Part shown: one piece after another, positions 51,099-59,591 of the stretch | Layout of the letters: each line of letters opens with the position of its first letter | Position numbering within the stretch: position 1 is the stretch's first letter | Assembly: GCF_003353065.1 (NCBI RefSeq) | Contig: NZ_CP027806.1 | Coordinates: forward strand, 4,112,501-4,176,500 | Length of the DNA stretch: 64,000 bases | Direction of reading: 5' to 3' | DNA from: Cyclonatronum proteinivorum | Lineage (GTDB): Bacteria > Bacteroidota > Rhodothermia > Balneolales > Cyclonatronaceae | Position numbers and translations under genes: made by a program | The notes under the pieces: model-generated | Databases searched by the model: none | What the model was told of the DNA's origin: nothing | The model's input: the letters and a program-made list of their open reading frames with translations, nothing else

Positions 51099-51384
51099 AA
51101 TCGCTGATTTTAGTTTTTCCCCTGATTTACTGTTCTCAGGAGAATGATGGGAACGAGTTCTCCCAATCCATTAGTGGTGCTATACCGATTTTTATGTACT
51201 ACGAATTTTTCTGACTTACAGGAAAAATTGATACAGCAGATTTAAAAGTTGTTGAAATAGGAACACCATCACGAATTGATCATGCGCCGGGTGCAAGACA
51301 GGCTGTCATTAAGCTTATCATCTTCGTCAGGAATGTTCTGCCTTAAAAGCGCCCTATATCATCATTGAAAGCATAAAGTAAGGA

Positions 51385-51879
51385 TCAGGCTTTTGGTTTT
51401 ATCAAATCAGGGTGCGGCGCTGTTTCTCCGTATTTGTTTTTATACTTTTTATGACGCTTACTCTCTGTCTGCCTGTAGTTTAGCCTGAAAGAGAGTTGAG
51501 CAGCTATAACAGCCATGAACACGCTCATCAAAGCCATAGCTCCTGCTATGCCAATATAGTTGACTACATTAACAGTCTGAAACCAAAAAGTATAAACCTG
51601 CAGCTGAATAAAAAGCTGAAAACCTACACCTATAAATAAAGCACCTAATATTGCTGAACTTACGATAGCACCCAAAACAAATGCATAGCGAGCTGTATAA
51701 AAAGCATTCATAAAGATGATCAGCAATGACGGCAGCAGTGTCAGGTGTACCGGTATCCTGAATAAGTGATATAAAGCTGCTGATGAGAGTACAAGAAGCA
51801 AGAGTAAGGAGAAATTGAGTATGAAAATAAATTTCGCTTTGTGCTTCTTCGGTATGATTCTTTTTGACTTAGGTGCCAT
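51385..51879 (-). CDS. Hypothetical membrane protein
   Basis: 164 residues. Four hydrophobic segments: FIFILNFSLLLLLVLSSAALY, LTLLPSLLIIFMNAFY, FVLGAIVSSAILGALFIGVGF and IGIAGAMALMSVFMAVIAAQL. Both ends are strongly basic (MAPKSKRIIPKKHKAK; KRHKKYKNKYGE), so both probably face the cytoplasm. I recognise no family. It stands alone between intergenic gaps of 286 bp and 165 bp. Confidence 0.65.
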   Translation of the reverse strand: MAPKSKRIIPKKHKAKFIFILNFSLLLLLVLSSAALYHLFRIPVHLTLLPSLLIIFMNAFYTARYAFVLGAIVSSAILGALFIGVGFQLFIQLQVYTFWFQTVNVVNYIGIAGAMALMSVFMAVIAAQLSFRLNYRQTESKRHKKYKNKYGETAPHPDLIKPKA

Positions 51880-52044
51880 TAAATAAGATGTTTATTAACC
51901 CGAAAGGATTTTAGGACAGATGAGCCCTTTACAATACGTTGCAAAAGGCTCATCCCTATAAATCACGTATCACGACTACTGAACTAACTGATCATTTTCT
52001 TCATACATCACTTGTATTACCTTTTGAATATAAGAATGTATGAA

Positions 52045-53166
52045 TTAATCGTGATCATGAACCCCCATCATAGTTTCTTCTATCAGCATGTCAACAACTG
52101 CCTTCAGATCACCGGTTTCTTTATAAACTTTAAGCTGACGATCAGCAGAGGTTCCCTCTGTCAGGATGTTGTGCACATAGCTGACTTCTTCTCTTACATC
52201 GAGGTCATCTACAACATCATCAATAAAAGTAAGCAGCTCAAAAATCAGCTTGCGTGCTTCAACTTCTTTATGCCGCCCAAGGTCAAGCAGCTTGCCATCA
52301 AAACCGTAGCGTAAAGCGCGAAACTTGTTTTCCTGTATGAGCTCTTTGCGGTAAATGCGCCACGACTGATTGTTTCGGCGCAGCTTCATGAGTTTGGCCA
52401 CAAGGGCAACTTTTACAGCGCAAAGTGCAATAGCTTCATCAACACGGGTGCAAACGTCTGCTATCCGAAACTCCAGCGTAGGATACTTTGGCGACGGGCG
52501 GAGATCCCAGCGAATCTTGGTGGGCTCATCAATGCAGTTGGTCTGTATCATGACCTGCAGATACTCCTGATAGTCGTTCCACGACCGGAAAACAGGCGGA
52601 ATCCCTGTACGGGGTAAACATTCAAATATAACACTGCGGTACGATTTAAGACCGGTGTCATAGCCGGACCAAAACGGTGAGCTTGTTGAAAGACACAGCA
52701 AATGCGGGCAAAAATAGCTGAGCTGATTCATGAGATCTATCCGCTCATCATCATCTTCGATACCGATATGCATGTGCATACCACAGATAAGCAGCTGACG
52801 GGCGAGTACCCTGTTTTCGAGCTCAAGACCACGATACCTTGCACGGTGCGTCATATCCTGTTTGGACCATTCAGAAATAGGATGTGTACCCGCCGCGATA
52901 ATACGAAGCCCGTGTTTGCGCACAATTGCGTCAACCGCTTTCCTGACTGCTACAACCTGCTCGCGGGCTTCCTGAATGCTGTTACACACCCTTGTGCCAA
53001 TTTCAACCTGACACTGCATGAGTTCTGCAGTGATTTGATTCCCAAGTGAGTCCTGTCCGTCTTTGAGGATATTTTCAATTGCTGAGCTTAGCTCACGGGT
53101 TTCGGGATTGACAATCTGATACTCTTCTTCAATCCCGATTGTAAAGTTATAGCTGCTTCGAGGCAT
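52045..53166 (-). CDS. YbdK-like carboxylate-amine ligase (GCS2 family)
   Basis: 373 residues. GCS2/YbdK signals: FTIGIEEEYQIVNPETREL, VEIGTRVCNSIQEAREQV, AAGTHPISEW, GMHMHIGIEDDDERIDLMN, SSPFWSGYDTGLKSYRS and TLEFRIADVCTRVDEAIAL. These enzymes join a carboxylate to an amine using ATP; YbdK shows weak gamma-glutamyl-cysteine ligase activity. It is followed on the same strand, 120 bp upstream, by bshA, so a thiol or gamma-glutamyl metabolite is a reasonable guess. It ends in a charged His-rich tail. Confidence 0.88.
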   Translation of the reverse strand: MPRSSYNFTIGIEEEYQIVNPETRELSSAIENILKDGQDSLGNQITAELMQCQVEIGTRVCNSIQEAREQVVAVRKAVDAIVRKHGLRIIAAGTHPISEWSKQDMTHRARYRGLELENRVLARQLLICGMHMHIGIEDDDERIDLMNQLSYFCPHLLCLSTSSPFWSGYDTGLKSYRSVIFECLPRTGIPPVFRSWNDYQEYLQVMIQTNCIDEPTKIRWDLRPSPKYPTLEFRIADVCTRVDEAIALCAVKVALVAKLMKLRRNNQSWRIYRKELIQENKFRALRYGFDGKLLDLGRHKEVEARKLIFELLTFIDDVVDDLDVREEVSYVHNILTEGTSADRQLKVYKETGDLKAVVDMLIEETMMGVHDHD

Positions 53167-53286
53167 AACGGCACGTCATAGTTTTGATAAGTGAAGTTAG
53201 AACCGTTAATTAATGTAATTCTGACTGAAATGCAATAGACGCATCACAAAAACGCTATTTTTTTGCCTGCTTTAAGTGAAATCTGC

Positions 53287-54435
53287 TTAGGCCAAACTGG
53301 TCTGCCGCACTTTTTGTAACACACGCTCATAGTGGGACTCGTACTCTGCAACAATCGTATTGAGTTCAAACTGTTCAGCCCGCTTACGCGCATTATGCGA
53401 CAATTCTTGGTGTAACTCAGCATTATTCAGCATTTCAATAGCTGCCTGCGCCATGCCGTCCACATCCCCAAGATGCCTTACGTATCCTGTTTTTCCGTGA
53501 AGATTCAAGCCCGGCAGCCCGCCCACATCAGAGCTAATTACGGGCACACTGCAGCTCATGGCTTCAAGGGCTGCAAGGCCAAACGTCTCCGATCCGGAAG
53601 GCATCAGAAAAAGGTCAGAGATAGAAAGTATTTCCTCAATTTTTTCCTGTTTCCCCAGCATACGCACCTGATCACAAACCCCAAGCTCCCTGCAGCGGGC
53701 TTCAACATTAACCCGATCCGGCCCGTCGCCCACGAGTAAAAGCTTAGCTTTTATGCCGCTCTGCAACACACGGCTGAATACTTCAACTGCATCAGCAACC
53801 CGCTTTACTTTCCTGAAATTTGAAACATGGGTGATCACAAATTCACTGTCAGGGCAGATTGCTTTTTTGAAGTGCGAGCGCTCAACACGTTTGAAGCGAT
53901 CCAAATCGACAAAGTTAGGTATTACATGAATATTACGGGTAATGCCAAATTTCTCATAGGTCTCTTCTTTCAGGTAGTCCGATACAGCCGTTACGCTGTC
54001 ACTCTGATTAATTGAGAACTCAACAACGGGTAAATAACTGGGATCAGACCCCACAATGGTGATATCGGTACCGTGCAAGGTCGTTAATACGGCAACCCGA
54101 CGGCCTTCTTCCCCCAAAATTTTTTTCGCAAGAAAGGCACTTGTAGCGTGCGGAATCGCATAATGCACGTGCAGCACATCGAGTTTCTGATACTTAATCA
54201 GGTTGACCATATGGCTGGCAAGCGCGAGATCGTAGGGCGGGTACTCAAACAGCGGATACACATTTACTGCAACTTCGTGGAAATCTATATTATGCTCGAA
54301 TTCATTGAGCCGTTGTGGCCGGGCATAACTCAGAAAGTGTACTTTATGTCCCCTTTTTGCCAAACCAATGCCAAGTTCGGTTGCTACAACGCCGCTTCCG
54401 CCGTAGGTTGGATAACAAACAATGCCGATGTTCAT
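53287..54435 (-). CDS. bshA: BshA, N-acetylglucosaminyl-malate synthase
   Basis: 382 residues from the ATG at 54435 (MNIGIVCYPTYGGSGVVATELGIGLAKRGH). A longer frame to 54609 adds 58 non-conserved residues. It is a GT4 glycosyltransferase with the BshA opening CYPTYGGSGVVATELG, LHVHYAIPHATSA, TLHGTDITIVGSDPSY and MPSGSETFGLAALEAMSC. BshA joins UDP-GlcNAc to L-malate, the first step of bacillithiol synthesis. bshB and bshC are not in this window. The adjacent YbdK-like gene may be functionally linked. Confidence 0.92.
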   Translation of the reverse strand: MNIGIVCYPTYGGSGVVATELGIGLAKRGHKVHFLSYARPQRLNEFEHNIDFHEVAVNVYPLFEYPPYDLALASHMVNLIKYQKLDVLHVHYAIPHATSAFLAKKILGEEGRRVAVLTTLHGTDITIVGSDPSYLPVVEFSINQSDSVTAVSDYLKEETYEKFGITRNIHVIPNFVDLDRFKRVERSHFKKAICPDSEFVITHVSNFRKVKRVADAVEVFSRVLQSGIKAKLLLVGDGPDRVNVEARCRELGVCDQVRMLGKQEKIEEILSISDLFLMPSGSETFGLAALEAMSCSVPVISSDVGGLPGLNLHGKTGYVRHLGDVDGMAQAAIEMLNNAELHQELSHNARKRAEQFELNTIVAEYESHYERVLQKVRQTSLA

Positions 54436-54960
54436 GTGCGATAATGAGTTGAAAATGATAGATGTTCTGTATGATACCGCTTTTTGAAACAATGCGTTCA
54501 AATTTACTATCCTGCAGCATAAGGGAGTCACGACAACAGAATTCCAACCGCTGACACACTTTAAAAAAATCAGCTCAAACTTAAGCCAGATTCCTTTCCC
54601 AAAGGGCAATATTTTTCTGCTGTCAACTTATTGCAGCGCAAATAATTAACAGGTGTAAGCGGCTGTAAGCTGAATAGATTTTGGTGGCTCAACGATGGCT
54701 TCCTTTGTCATCCTGATGCTAAAGTATCGCGATTCTTTAATCCCAATGCCTTTCCACCGTTTTCAACATTGCCCTAACTGCAAGCGTCTGCTCTGTATAA
54801 TCATTCAGGTAAATAGGTGCCTGAGTATTGCCGCGGAACAATATTCACAGTACATGGCATTCTTTGTATATTCAAACAAATTACACGCAAACGAAAGCTG
54901 GCTTCATAAGCCGTATTTCTTATTTCTCATTAAATCTTTCATTAGTAATCGTTCTATAGT
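54436..54960. other. Intergenic region before yebC
   Basis: About 525 bp, A/T-rich, between divergent genes. No credible gene and no clear regulatory symmetry were seen; a plus-strand frame from 54695 runs into yebC out of phase and is not called. Confidence 0.5.
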
Positions 54961-55713
54961 ATGGCAGGACATTCCAAATGGGCCAATATCAAACACCGCA
55001 AGGCCCGGCAAGATGCAGCGCGATCAAAAGCATTCACCAAAATTATCCGGGAGCTCACGGTAGCAGCCCGCGAAGGCGGAGGCGACCCGGGCGCAAATCC
55101 GCGTCTTAGCCTTGCGGTCGCCAATGCCAAATCGGTGAACATGCCGAAAGATAATATTGAGCGTGCAATAAAAAAGGGTACCGGTGAGCTTGAAGGGGAA
55201 AGCTACGAAGAAGTAACCTTTGAGGGCTACGGACCTGGTGGTGTTGCTTATTTTGTTGAATGCACAACGGATAACAACAATCGCACGGTAAGTGAAATCA
55301 GGCACGCCTTTTCAAAACATGGCGGCAATATGGGGACTTCCGGCTCTGTTGCCTTTTTGTTTGAGCAGAAAGGGATCATCACCATCAACCGCGAAAAGCT
55401 GGATGAGGATGAGGTCATGCTTGCCGCCATCGACGCAGGCGCTGATGATGTGAAAGTAGAGGGCGATGTTTTCGAAATCACAACTTCCCGCGAACAGCTT
55501 TATGCGGTCCGAACCAGCCTGGAAGAAGCGGGCTACACGATTGCCTCTGCCGAATTGCAGCGCTTACCTGCTACTGAGGTCACCGTAGATGCAGACACTG
55601 CCGCATCAAATCTCAAGCTGATGTACCGTTTTGAAGACCATGACGACGTCACCAACGTTTTCACAAACATGAACATGAGTGAAGAAGTCATGAACCTGGC
55701 AGAAAACATGTAA
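54961..55713 (+). CDS. yebC: YebC/PmpR-family regulator
   Basis: 250 residues, full length. The family start MAGHSKWANIKHRKARQDAARSKAFTKIIRELTVAAREGGGDPGANPRL is essentially canonical, followed by MPKDNIERAIKKGTG, YGPGGVAYFVECTTDNNNRT and FEDHDDVTNVFTNM. YebC proteins were long called transcription regulators; recent work also ties them to ribosomes stalled on proline runs. The window's Pro-rich linker protein at 9739 would be the kind of substrate concerned, though this link is speculation. It precedes the bat genes by 21 bp. Confidence 0.95.
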   Translation: MAGHSKWANIKHRKARQDAARSKAFTKIIRELTVAAREGGGDPGANPRLSLAVANAKSVNMPKDNIERAIKKGTGELEGESYEEVTFEGYGPGGVAYFVECTTDNNNRTVSEIRHAFSKHGGNMGTSGSVAFLFEQKGIITINREKLDEDEVMLAAIDAGADDVKVEGDVFEITTSREQLYAVRTSLEEAGYTIASAELQRLPATEVTVDADTAASNLKLMYRFEDHDDVTNVFTNMNMSEEVMNLAENM

Positions 55714-55734
55714 ACCGGCCGTCGCCTTTCCTCT

Positions 55735-56463
55735 ATGCGCTTACCCATCCTTCTCATCCTGCTGTTCATCTTTCTTAGCGCCGCTGTTCCTGACCGCGCG
55801 CGACAGGCGAATGAAGCGTTTGAAAACAGGGACTTTGAAACCGCAGAGCGGCTTTTCAGGGAAGCCATCAACGAAAACCCCAACGATGCCAGGCTTTACT
55901 TCAATCACGCCACGACGCTCACACTCATGGGGCGACAGGATGAAGCCGTTGAGGCATTTGAGCGCTTCCGTATGGTAGAACGCGATCCGGCACTGCGGGC
56001 CTTTGCAGACTATAACATTGGGAACATCTTTGCAGAAGCCGGCGAATGGGAGATGGCCGCTGAACTTTATCGCGTAGCCCTGCTGCAAAATCCGGCTGAC
56101 GAAGACGCCATACACAACTTTGAGTTCGCCATGCGTCAGCTGCAAAATGAGCAGGATGAAGAAGATATGCTTCCGCCTGATGAAGACGAACAGCAGGCAC
56201 AAGATCAACAGGCGGATCGCAGTGAACAGCAGGATGAAGCTGACCCGGACGACGGAGAAGGTGAGGCCGGAAGCGACGACAGCACGCCAACGGAAAGCAG
56301 GCAAAGTCCCGCGGATATGGAACCGGAGCCCCGTCCCGGTGAAATGTCGCAGCAGGAAGCGCAGCAAATTCTGAATGCCATCACCAACCGTGAACGTGAG
56401 CTTATCCGCGATTTTCTCAAAGATCTCACCCCGCCCGCAGAAACCCCTGAAAAAGACTGGTAG
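55735..56463 (+). CDS. batC: BatC-like TPR protein
   Basis: 242 residues with an N-terminal hydrophobic signal/anchor (LPILLILLFIFLSAAV). Three TPR-like units follow (ANEAFENRDFETAERLFREAINENPNDARLYFNHATTLTLMGRQDEAVEAF and NIGNIFAEAGEWEMAAELYRVALLQNP). Next comes a long acidic Gln/Asp/Glu tract (about 140-205), then a conserved end (QEAQQILNAITNRERELIRDFL) typical of BatC. Bat proteins were first linked to aerotolerance in Bacteroides and are predicted to scaffold periplasmic complexes. batD starts 3 bp after the stop. Confidence 0.85.
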   Translation: MRLPILLILLFIFLSAAVPDRARQANEAFENRDFETAERLFREAINENPNDARLYFNHATTLTLMGRQDEAVEAFERFRMVERDPALRAFADYNIGNIFAEAGEWEMAAELYRVALLQNPADEDAIHNFEFAMRQLQNEQDEEDMLPPDEDEQQAQDQQADRSEQQDEADPDDGEGEAGSDDSTPTESRQSPADMEPEPRPGEMSQQEAQQILNAITNRERELIRDFLKDLTPPAETPEKDW

Positions 56464-56466
56464 ATC

Positions 56467-58308
56467 ATGCCTTACAATGGCACATTAAACGCAAAAGGTA
56501 TGAAAACCACAGCCCTGCCGACTCCCGCAGCAAACACGCGCGTACTAACTTTCTTCCTGGTTTTCATTGCACTGCTATGCTTTACAGCAGCGGATGGTTT
56601 CGCAAAACAAGCGGAACCGCAGGCAAGGCTCACGGCTACTTCAGAGCGTGCTTTTGTAGGAGAGCGTATTATCGTAGCCGTTGAAATCTCAGGCAGACGG
56701 ATTGAAAATGTTCAGCGTCCCGAGCTGCAGCCCGTCGAAGGTCTGCGAATCATTTCTGCAACACCAACACGCACATCTGCTTTCGACTTCCGGGACGGAC
56801 AGCAAATCAGCACCGTTGGCTTCCGTTTCACTATCGAAGCCGTTCGGGAAGGCGAGCACACCATCCCGGCAGTCCGTCTGATCATGAACGGACGCACCTA
56901 TACTACAAACCCACTTACCATTGAAGTTTTAGGGCGGGATCAGCTGCATCAGGAAGATGTTGATGATAATATCTTTGTAAGGCTTGAAGTCTCTAATGAG
57001 CGCCCCTTCCGCGGGGAGCAGGTACAGGCTAAAGTTGTGCTGTACTTCCATCAGGATATCAGTGTCATTTCTTATCAGCCGTCTTCGACCTGGCGAACAG
57101 AAGGTTTTTGGCTGGAGCGCTTGACCGAAGAAGAGGGTCCACGTGCACAAAACGTGACCGTTAGAGGGCAGCCCTTTCGTCGGGCCGAATTAATGAGCTA
57201 CTCTTTGTTTCCTACCCGCTCCGGAGAAGTTTCGATTGGCGGATACAATGTGACGGTCAATATGCGGCCTGTGAGCCGCTTTGGAGACGCCTCGCGGTTT
57301 GTTGAGAGTTTCGGACGCTCCCAGCGATCAGTCCGCCTGCGTACCCAAACGGTAGACCTGCAGGTACGACCGCTGCCACAGCCGCAACCCGAAGGCTTCA
57401 GCGGGGCCGTAGGACAGTTCACGGTGAGCCGCGCTGTGCCGGAAACCGAAATCCGTATTGGCGAGCCGCTTAACATTGAAACGACCTTTACCGGACAGGG
57501 CAATATCTCTCTTGTTGATCATCCCGGCTTCAGCTTGCCGGAAGGCTTTGATGTTTTCCAGCCCAGGGAAAACCTGAGCATCAATAAAACAACAGAAGGG
57601 GTAAGGGGCACAAAAAGCTTTACCGATGTACTTGTAGCACGTGAAACCGGCCGTTTCGAAGTGCCGGCTGCAACCGTATCCTGGTTCGACCCGAGAACCC
57701 GGCGATATCGTTCACAACCGCTTACGGCTGTACCGGTACGCGTGCTGTATGACCCCGGTGCCGAAACTTCGGTAGCAGGTGTACATCAGCTTAATGTGAA
57801 CTTATGGACCGGAAGCGTAACCTGGTACACACAGACATCCCCCGGCATACTCTTGCGCAACATACTCATTTTGATCTTCTTACTATTGCCTGTTGGTCTG
57901 CTCATGTATGCATGGACCGAAAAACGCAAGCAGGATGAAGCTTTACTGACCCCGGAAAATATACGGGCCTCAAAAGCGCTGACAACGGCAACGGCTTTGC
58001 TTAGACAAGCCGACGCTTTTGCCGAAAACGACGCGCCTAAAGAAGCCTACAAAACCCTGAATAAGGCCGTATCAGACTATGCCGTACACAAGCTGAAACT
58101 TCCGGAAGGGAGCTATCCCGATTCCCAGATTCTTGCTGCCCTTAATAGCCGGCTAACAGGAAAACATATGATTTACAATCGCTTACGCTGGATCTTTACC
58201 CGCAATAGCGAAATGACTTTTGGTACTGATACATCCCTAAAGTCGTACCAGTATGACAGGGCTGAATGTGAAGCCATCCTGAATGAACTCGAAGAACTGT
58301 TTGACTGA
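56467..58308 (+). CDS. batD: BatD-like oxygen-tolerance membrane protein
   Basis: 613 residues. A signal segment (FFLVFIALLCFTAADGFA) is preceded by a possible in-frame later ATG at 56500. The periplasmic beta-sandwich domains of BatD follow (ARLTATSERAFVGERIIVAVEISG, DDNIFVRLEVSNERPFRGEQVQAKVVLYF, AVGQFTVSRAVPETEIRIGEPLNIETTFTGQGNIS). There is one membrane helix near 460-480 (LLRNILILIFLLLPVGLLMYAW) and a cytoplasmic helical tail. It is the middle gene of batC-batD-batE. batA and batB are not next to it. Confidence 0.88.
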   Translation: MPYNGTLNAKGMKTTALPTPAANTRVLTFFLVFIALLCFTAADGFAKQAEPQARLTATSERAFVGERIIVAVEISGRRIENVQRPELQPVEGLRIISATPTRTSAFDFRDGQQISTVGFRFTIEAVREGEHTIPAVRLIMNGRTYTTNPLTIEVLGRDQLHQEDVDDNIFVRLEVSNERPFRGEQVQAKVVLYFHQDISVISYQPSSTWRTEGFWLERLTEEEGPRAQNVTVRGQPFRRAELMSYSLFPTRSGEVSIGGYNVTVNMRPVSRFGDASRFVESFGRSQRSVRLRTQTVDLQVRPLPQPQPEGFSGAVGQFTVSRAVPETEIRIGEPLNIETTFTGQGNISLVDHPGFSLPEGFDVFQPRENLSINKTTEGVRGTKSFTDVLVARETGRFEVPAATVSWFDPRTRRYRSQPLTAVPVRVLYDPGAETSVAGVHQLNVNLWTGSVTWYTQTSPGILLRNILILIFLLLPVGLLMYAWTEKRKQDEALLTPENIRASKALTTATALLRQADAFAENDAPKEAYKTLNKAVSDYAVHKLKLPEGSYPDSQILAALNSRLTGKHMIYNRLRWIFTRNSEMTFGTDTSLKSYQYDRAECEAILNELEELFD

Positions 58309-58356
58309 TGTCTTTCCTCCAAACAGCGGTTCTGTAAACTTTTAAAAATATCAGCG

Positions 58357-59184
58357 ATGTACCACATCCGGCTTTTATTCCTGTTCATATTATATCTTTT
58401 TGTCGTTCTGTTTCCGGCAGCATCAACAGGCTATGCAACCGCTTCAAATCAGGATACACAGCATAGCATTGCAGACATCCAAATGCTGTTTAATGAAGGC
58501 AACTTTTACTTTCAGGAAAACAATTACAGGGAAGCACTTCAGCGGTACAATCAGATTGAAGCTGCCGGCTTCAGCTCCGGTCCGCTATTCCTGAATATGG
58601 CCCTGGCCCACAACCGCCTCGATGAACCCGGCTTAGCCTTGTTTTATTTCAGGGAAGCCTCCTCCTTTTCAAATGTGCGATCAGAAGCTGTGGAAGGCAG
58701 CGAGTATATAAGCGAACGGTTATTTCAGCGGTTTGGAGAAATCCCCCTTCTCAATACCTGGCAATGGCGGCACTACCTCATTTTCAAAGCCGGAACAACG
58801 CCCTTTCTTATCATTACGCTGGTTTTATTTAACCTCATATTTCTCGGCTGGGCCGCACAGTGGTTTTATCCCGTTTGGCGAACCCGGCTCAGATACATGG
58901 TTTTGTTCGCTTTTTTAGCACTGCTTCCCTTTACAGCTGTAACCTACTGGCTTTGGACAGCAAACGACCGGCTCGGGTACGGGCAGATCGTTCAGGAAAA
59001 TATCAGCCTGAGAGAATCTCCAGGCCTGCAAAGCCGGGTCCTCCTTGAAGTAACCCCGGGATTCCGGTTCATGAAAGATGAAATCACATCCGAAGAACAC
59101 CCCGGTTACCTGAAAGTAGAACTCAGCAACGGAATGTCGGGATGGATACCCGCCGAATCGGCCCGTATGTTCAGCCGGTATTGA
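58357..59184 (+). CDS. batE: BatE-like TPR-SH3 protein
   Basis: 275 residues. Signal/anchor at the N-terminus, TPR-like helices (LFNEGNFYFQENNYREALQRYNQIEAAGFSSGPLFLNMALAHNRLDEPGLALFYFREAS), two membrane helices (about 148-170 and 182-202) and a C-terminal bacterial SH3 domain (NISLRESPGLQSRVLLEVTPGFRFM, GYLKVELSNGMSGWIPAESARMF). This is the BatE layout. It lies 48 bp after batD and ends the bat operon. The SH3 end may bind peptidoglycan peptides. Confidence 0.85.
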   Translation: MYHIRLLFLFILYLFVVLFPAASTGYATASNQDTQHSIADIQMLFNEGNFYFQENNYREALQRYNQIEAAGFSSGPLFLNMALAHNRLDEPGLALFYFREASSFSNVRSEAVEGSEYISERLFQRFGEIPLLNTWQWRHYLIFKAGTTPFLIITLVLFNLIFLGWAAQWFYPVWRTRLRYMVLFAFLALLPFTAVTYWLWTANDRLGYGQIVQENISLRESPGLQSRVLLEVTPGFRFMKDEITSEEHPGYLKVELSNGMSGWIPAESARMFSRY

Positions 59185-59208
59185 AGCGCACGTATTTGGG
59201 CTAAATTA

Positions 59209-59466
59209 CCCCGCATTATTCACAATTAAACAGGATTAATTTGCTAAATACAAGTTTAAATTGGGCTTAACGAAAAACACTTGTAGCCCAAATTTAGGTG
59301 TGGTGTAAAGGCTGAGCACCGAGCGTAGCGATTACCGCGCAGCGAAATTTCCCCGCTGGCGGCGTTGAAGCTTAAAACTCATGCTCAGGGTACTTAGGTA
59401 CCCCTCCGCTGAGTTTTCAGCTTCGCCTTGCCAGCAAGAAAATTTCTTGGTGAATAATGCGGGTTA
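59209..59466. repeat. Inverted-repeat element bounded by CCCGCATTATTCAC
   Basis: Ends CCCGCATTATTCAC (59210-59223) and GTGAATAATGCGGG (59450-59463) are perfect inverted 14-mers. Inside are AAATTGGGCT...AGCCCAAATTT and GAAGCTTAAAACTCA...TGAGTTTTCAGCTTC, so it folds into nested stems. There is no coding capacity. It resembles a miniature inverted-repeat element; a single end lies at 15271. Confidence 0.7.
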
Positions 59467-59516
59467 CGCTGATAACTTGTTCTGAATACAGTTTTCCGAA
59501 CAAGCTGAACTGTCTG

Positions 59517-59548
59517 TTTGGAAGCGCATTTCGTTTATACTACCTTTA
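59517..59548 (+). promoter_or_regulatory. Candidate promoter of the M20 dipeptidase
   Basis: TTTG (59517-59520), 20 bases, then TACCTTTA (59541-59548) is close to the Bacteroidota TTTG-N19-TAnnTTTG promoter and lies 44 bp before the ATG. Confidence 0.4.
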
Positions 59549-59591
59549 AGCCCATATATAACTTTTTATTAAAACCTTTGATTTATAGGAT

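Noticed and set aside
54695-55063. A 122-codon plus-strand frame overlapping yebC
   Set aside because: It overlaps the canonical YebC start in another phase and has no recognisable features.
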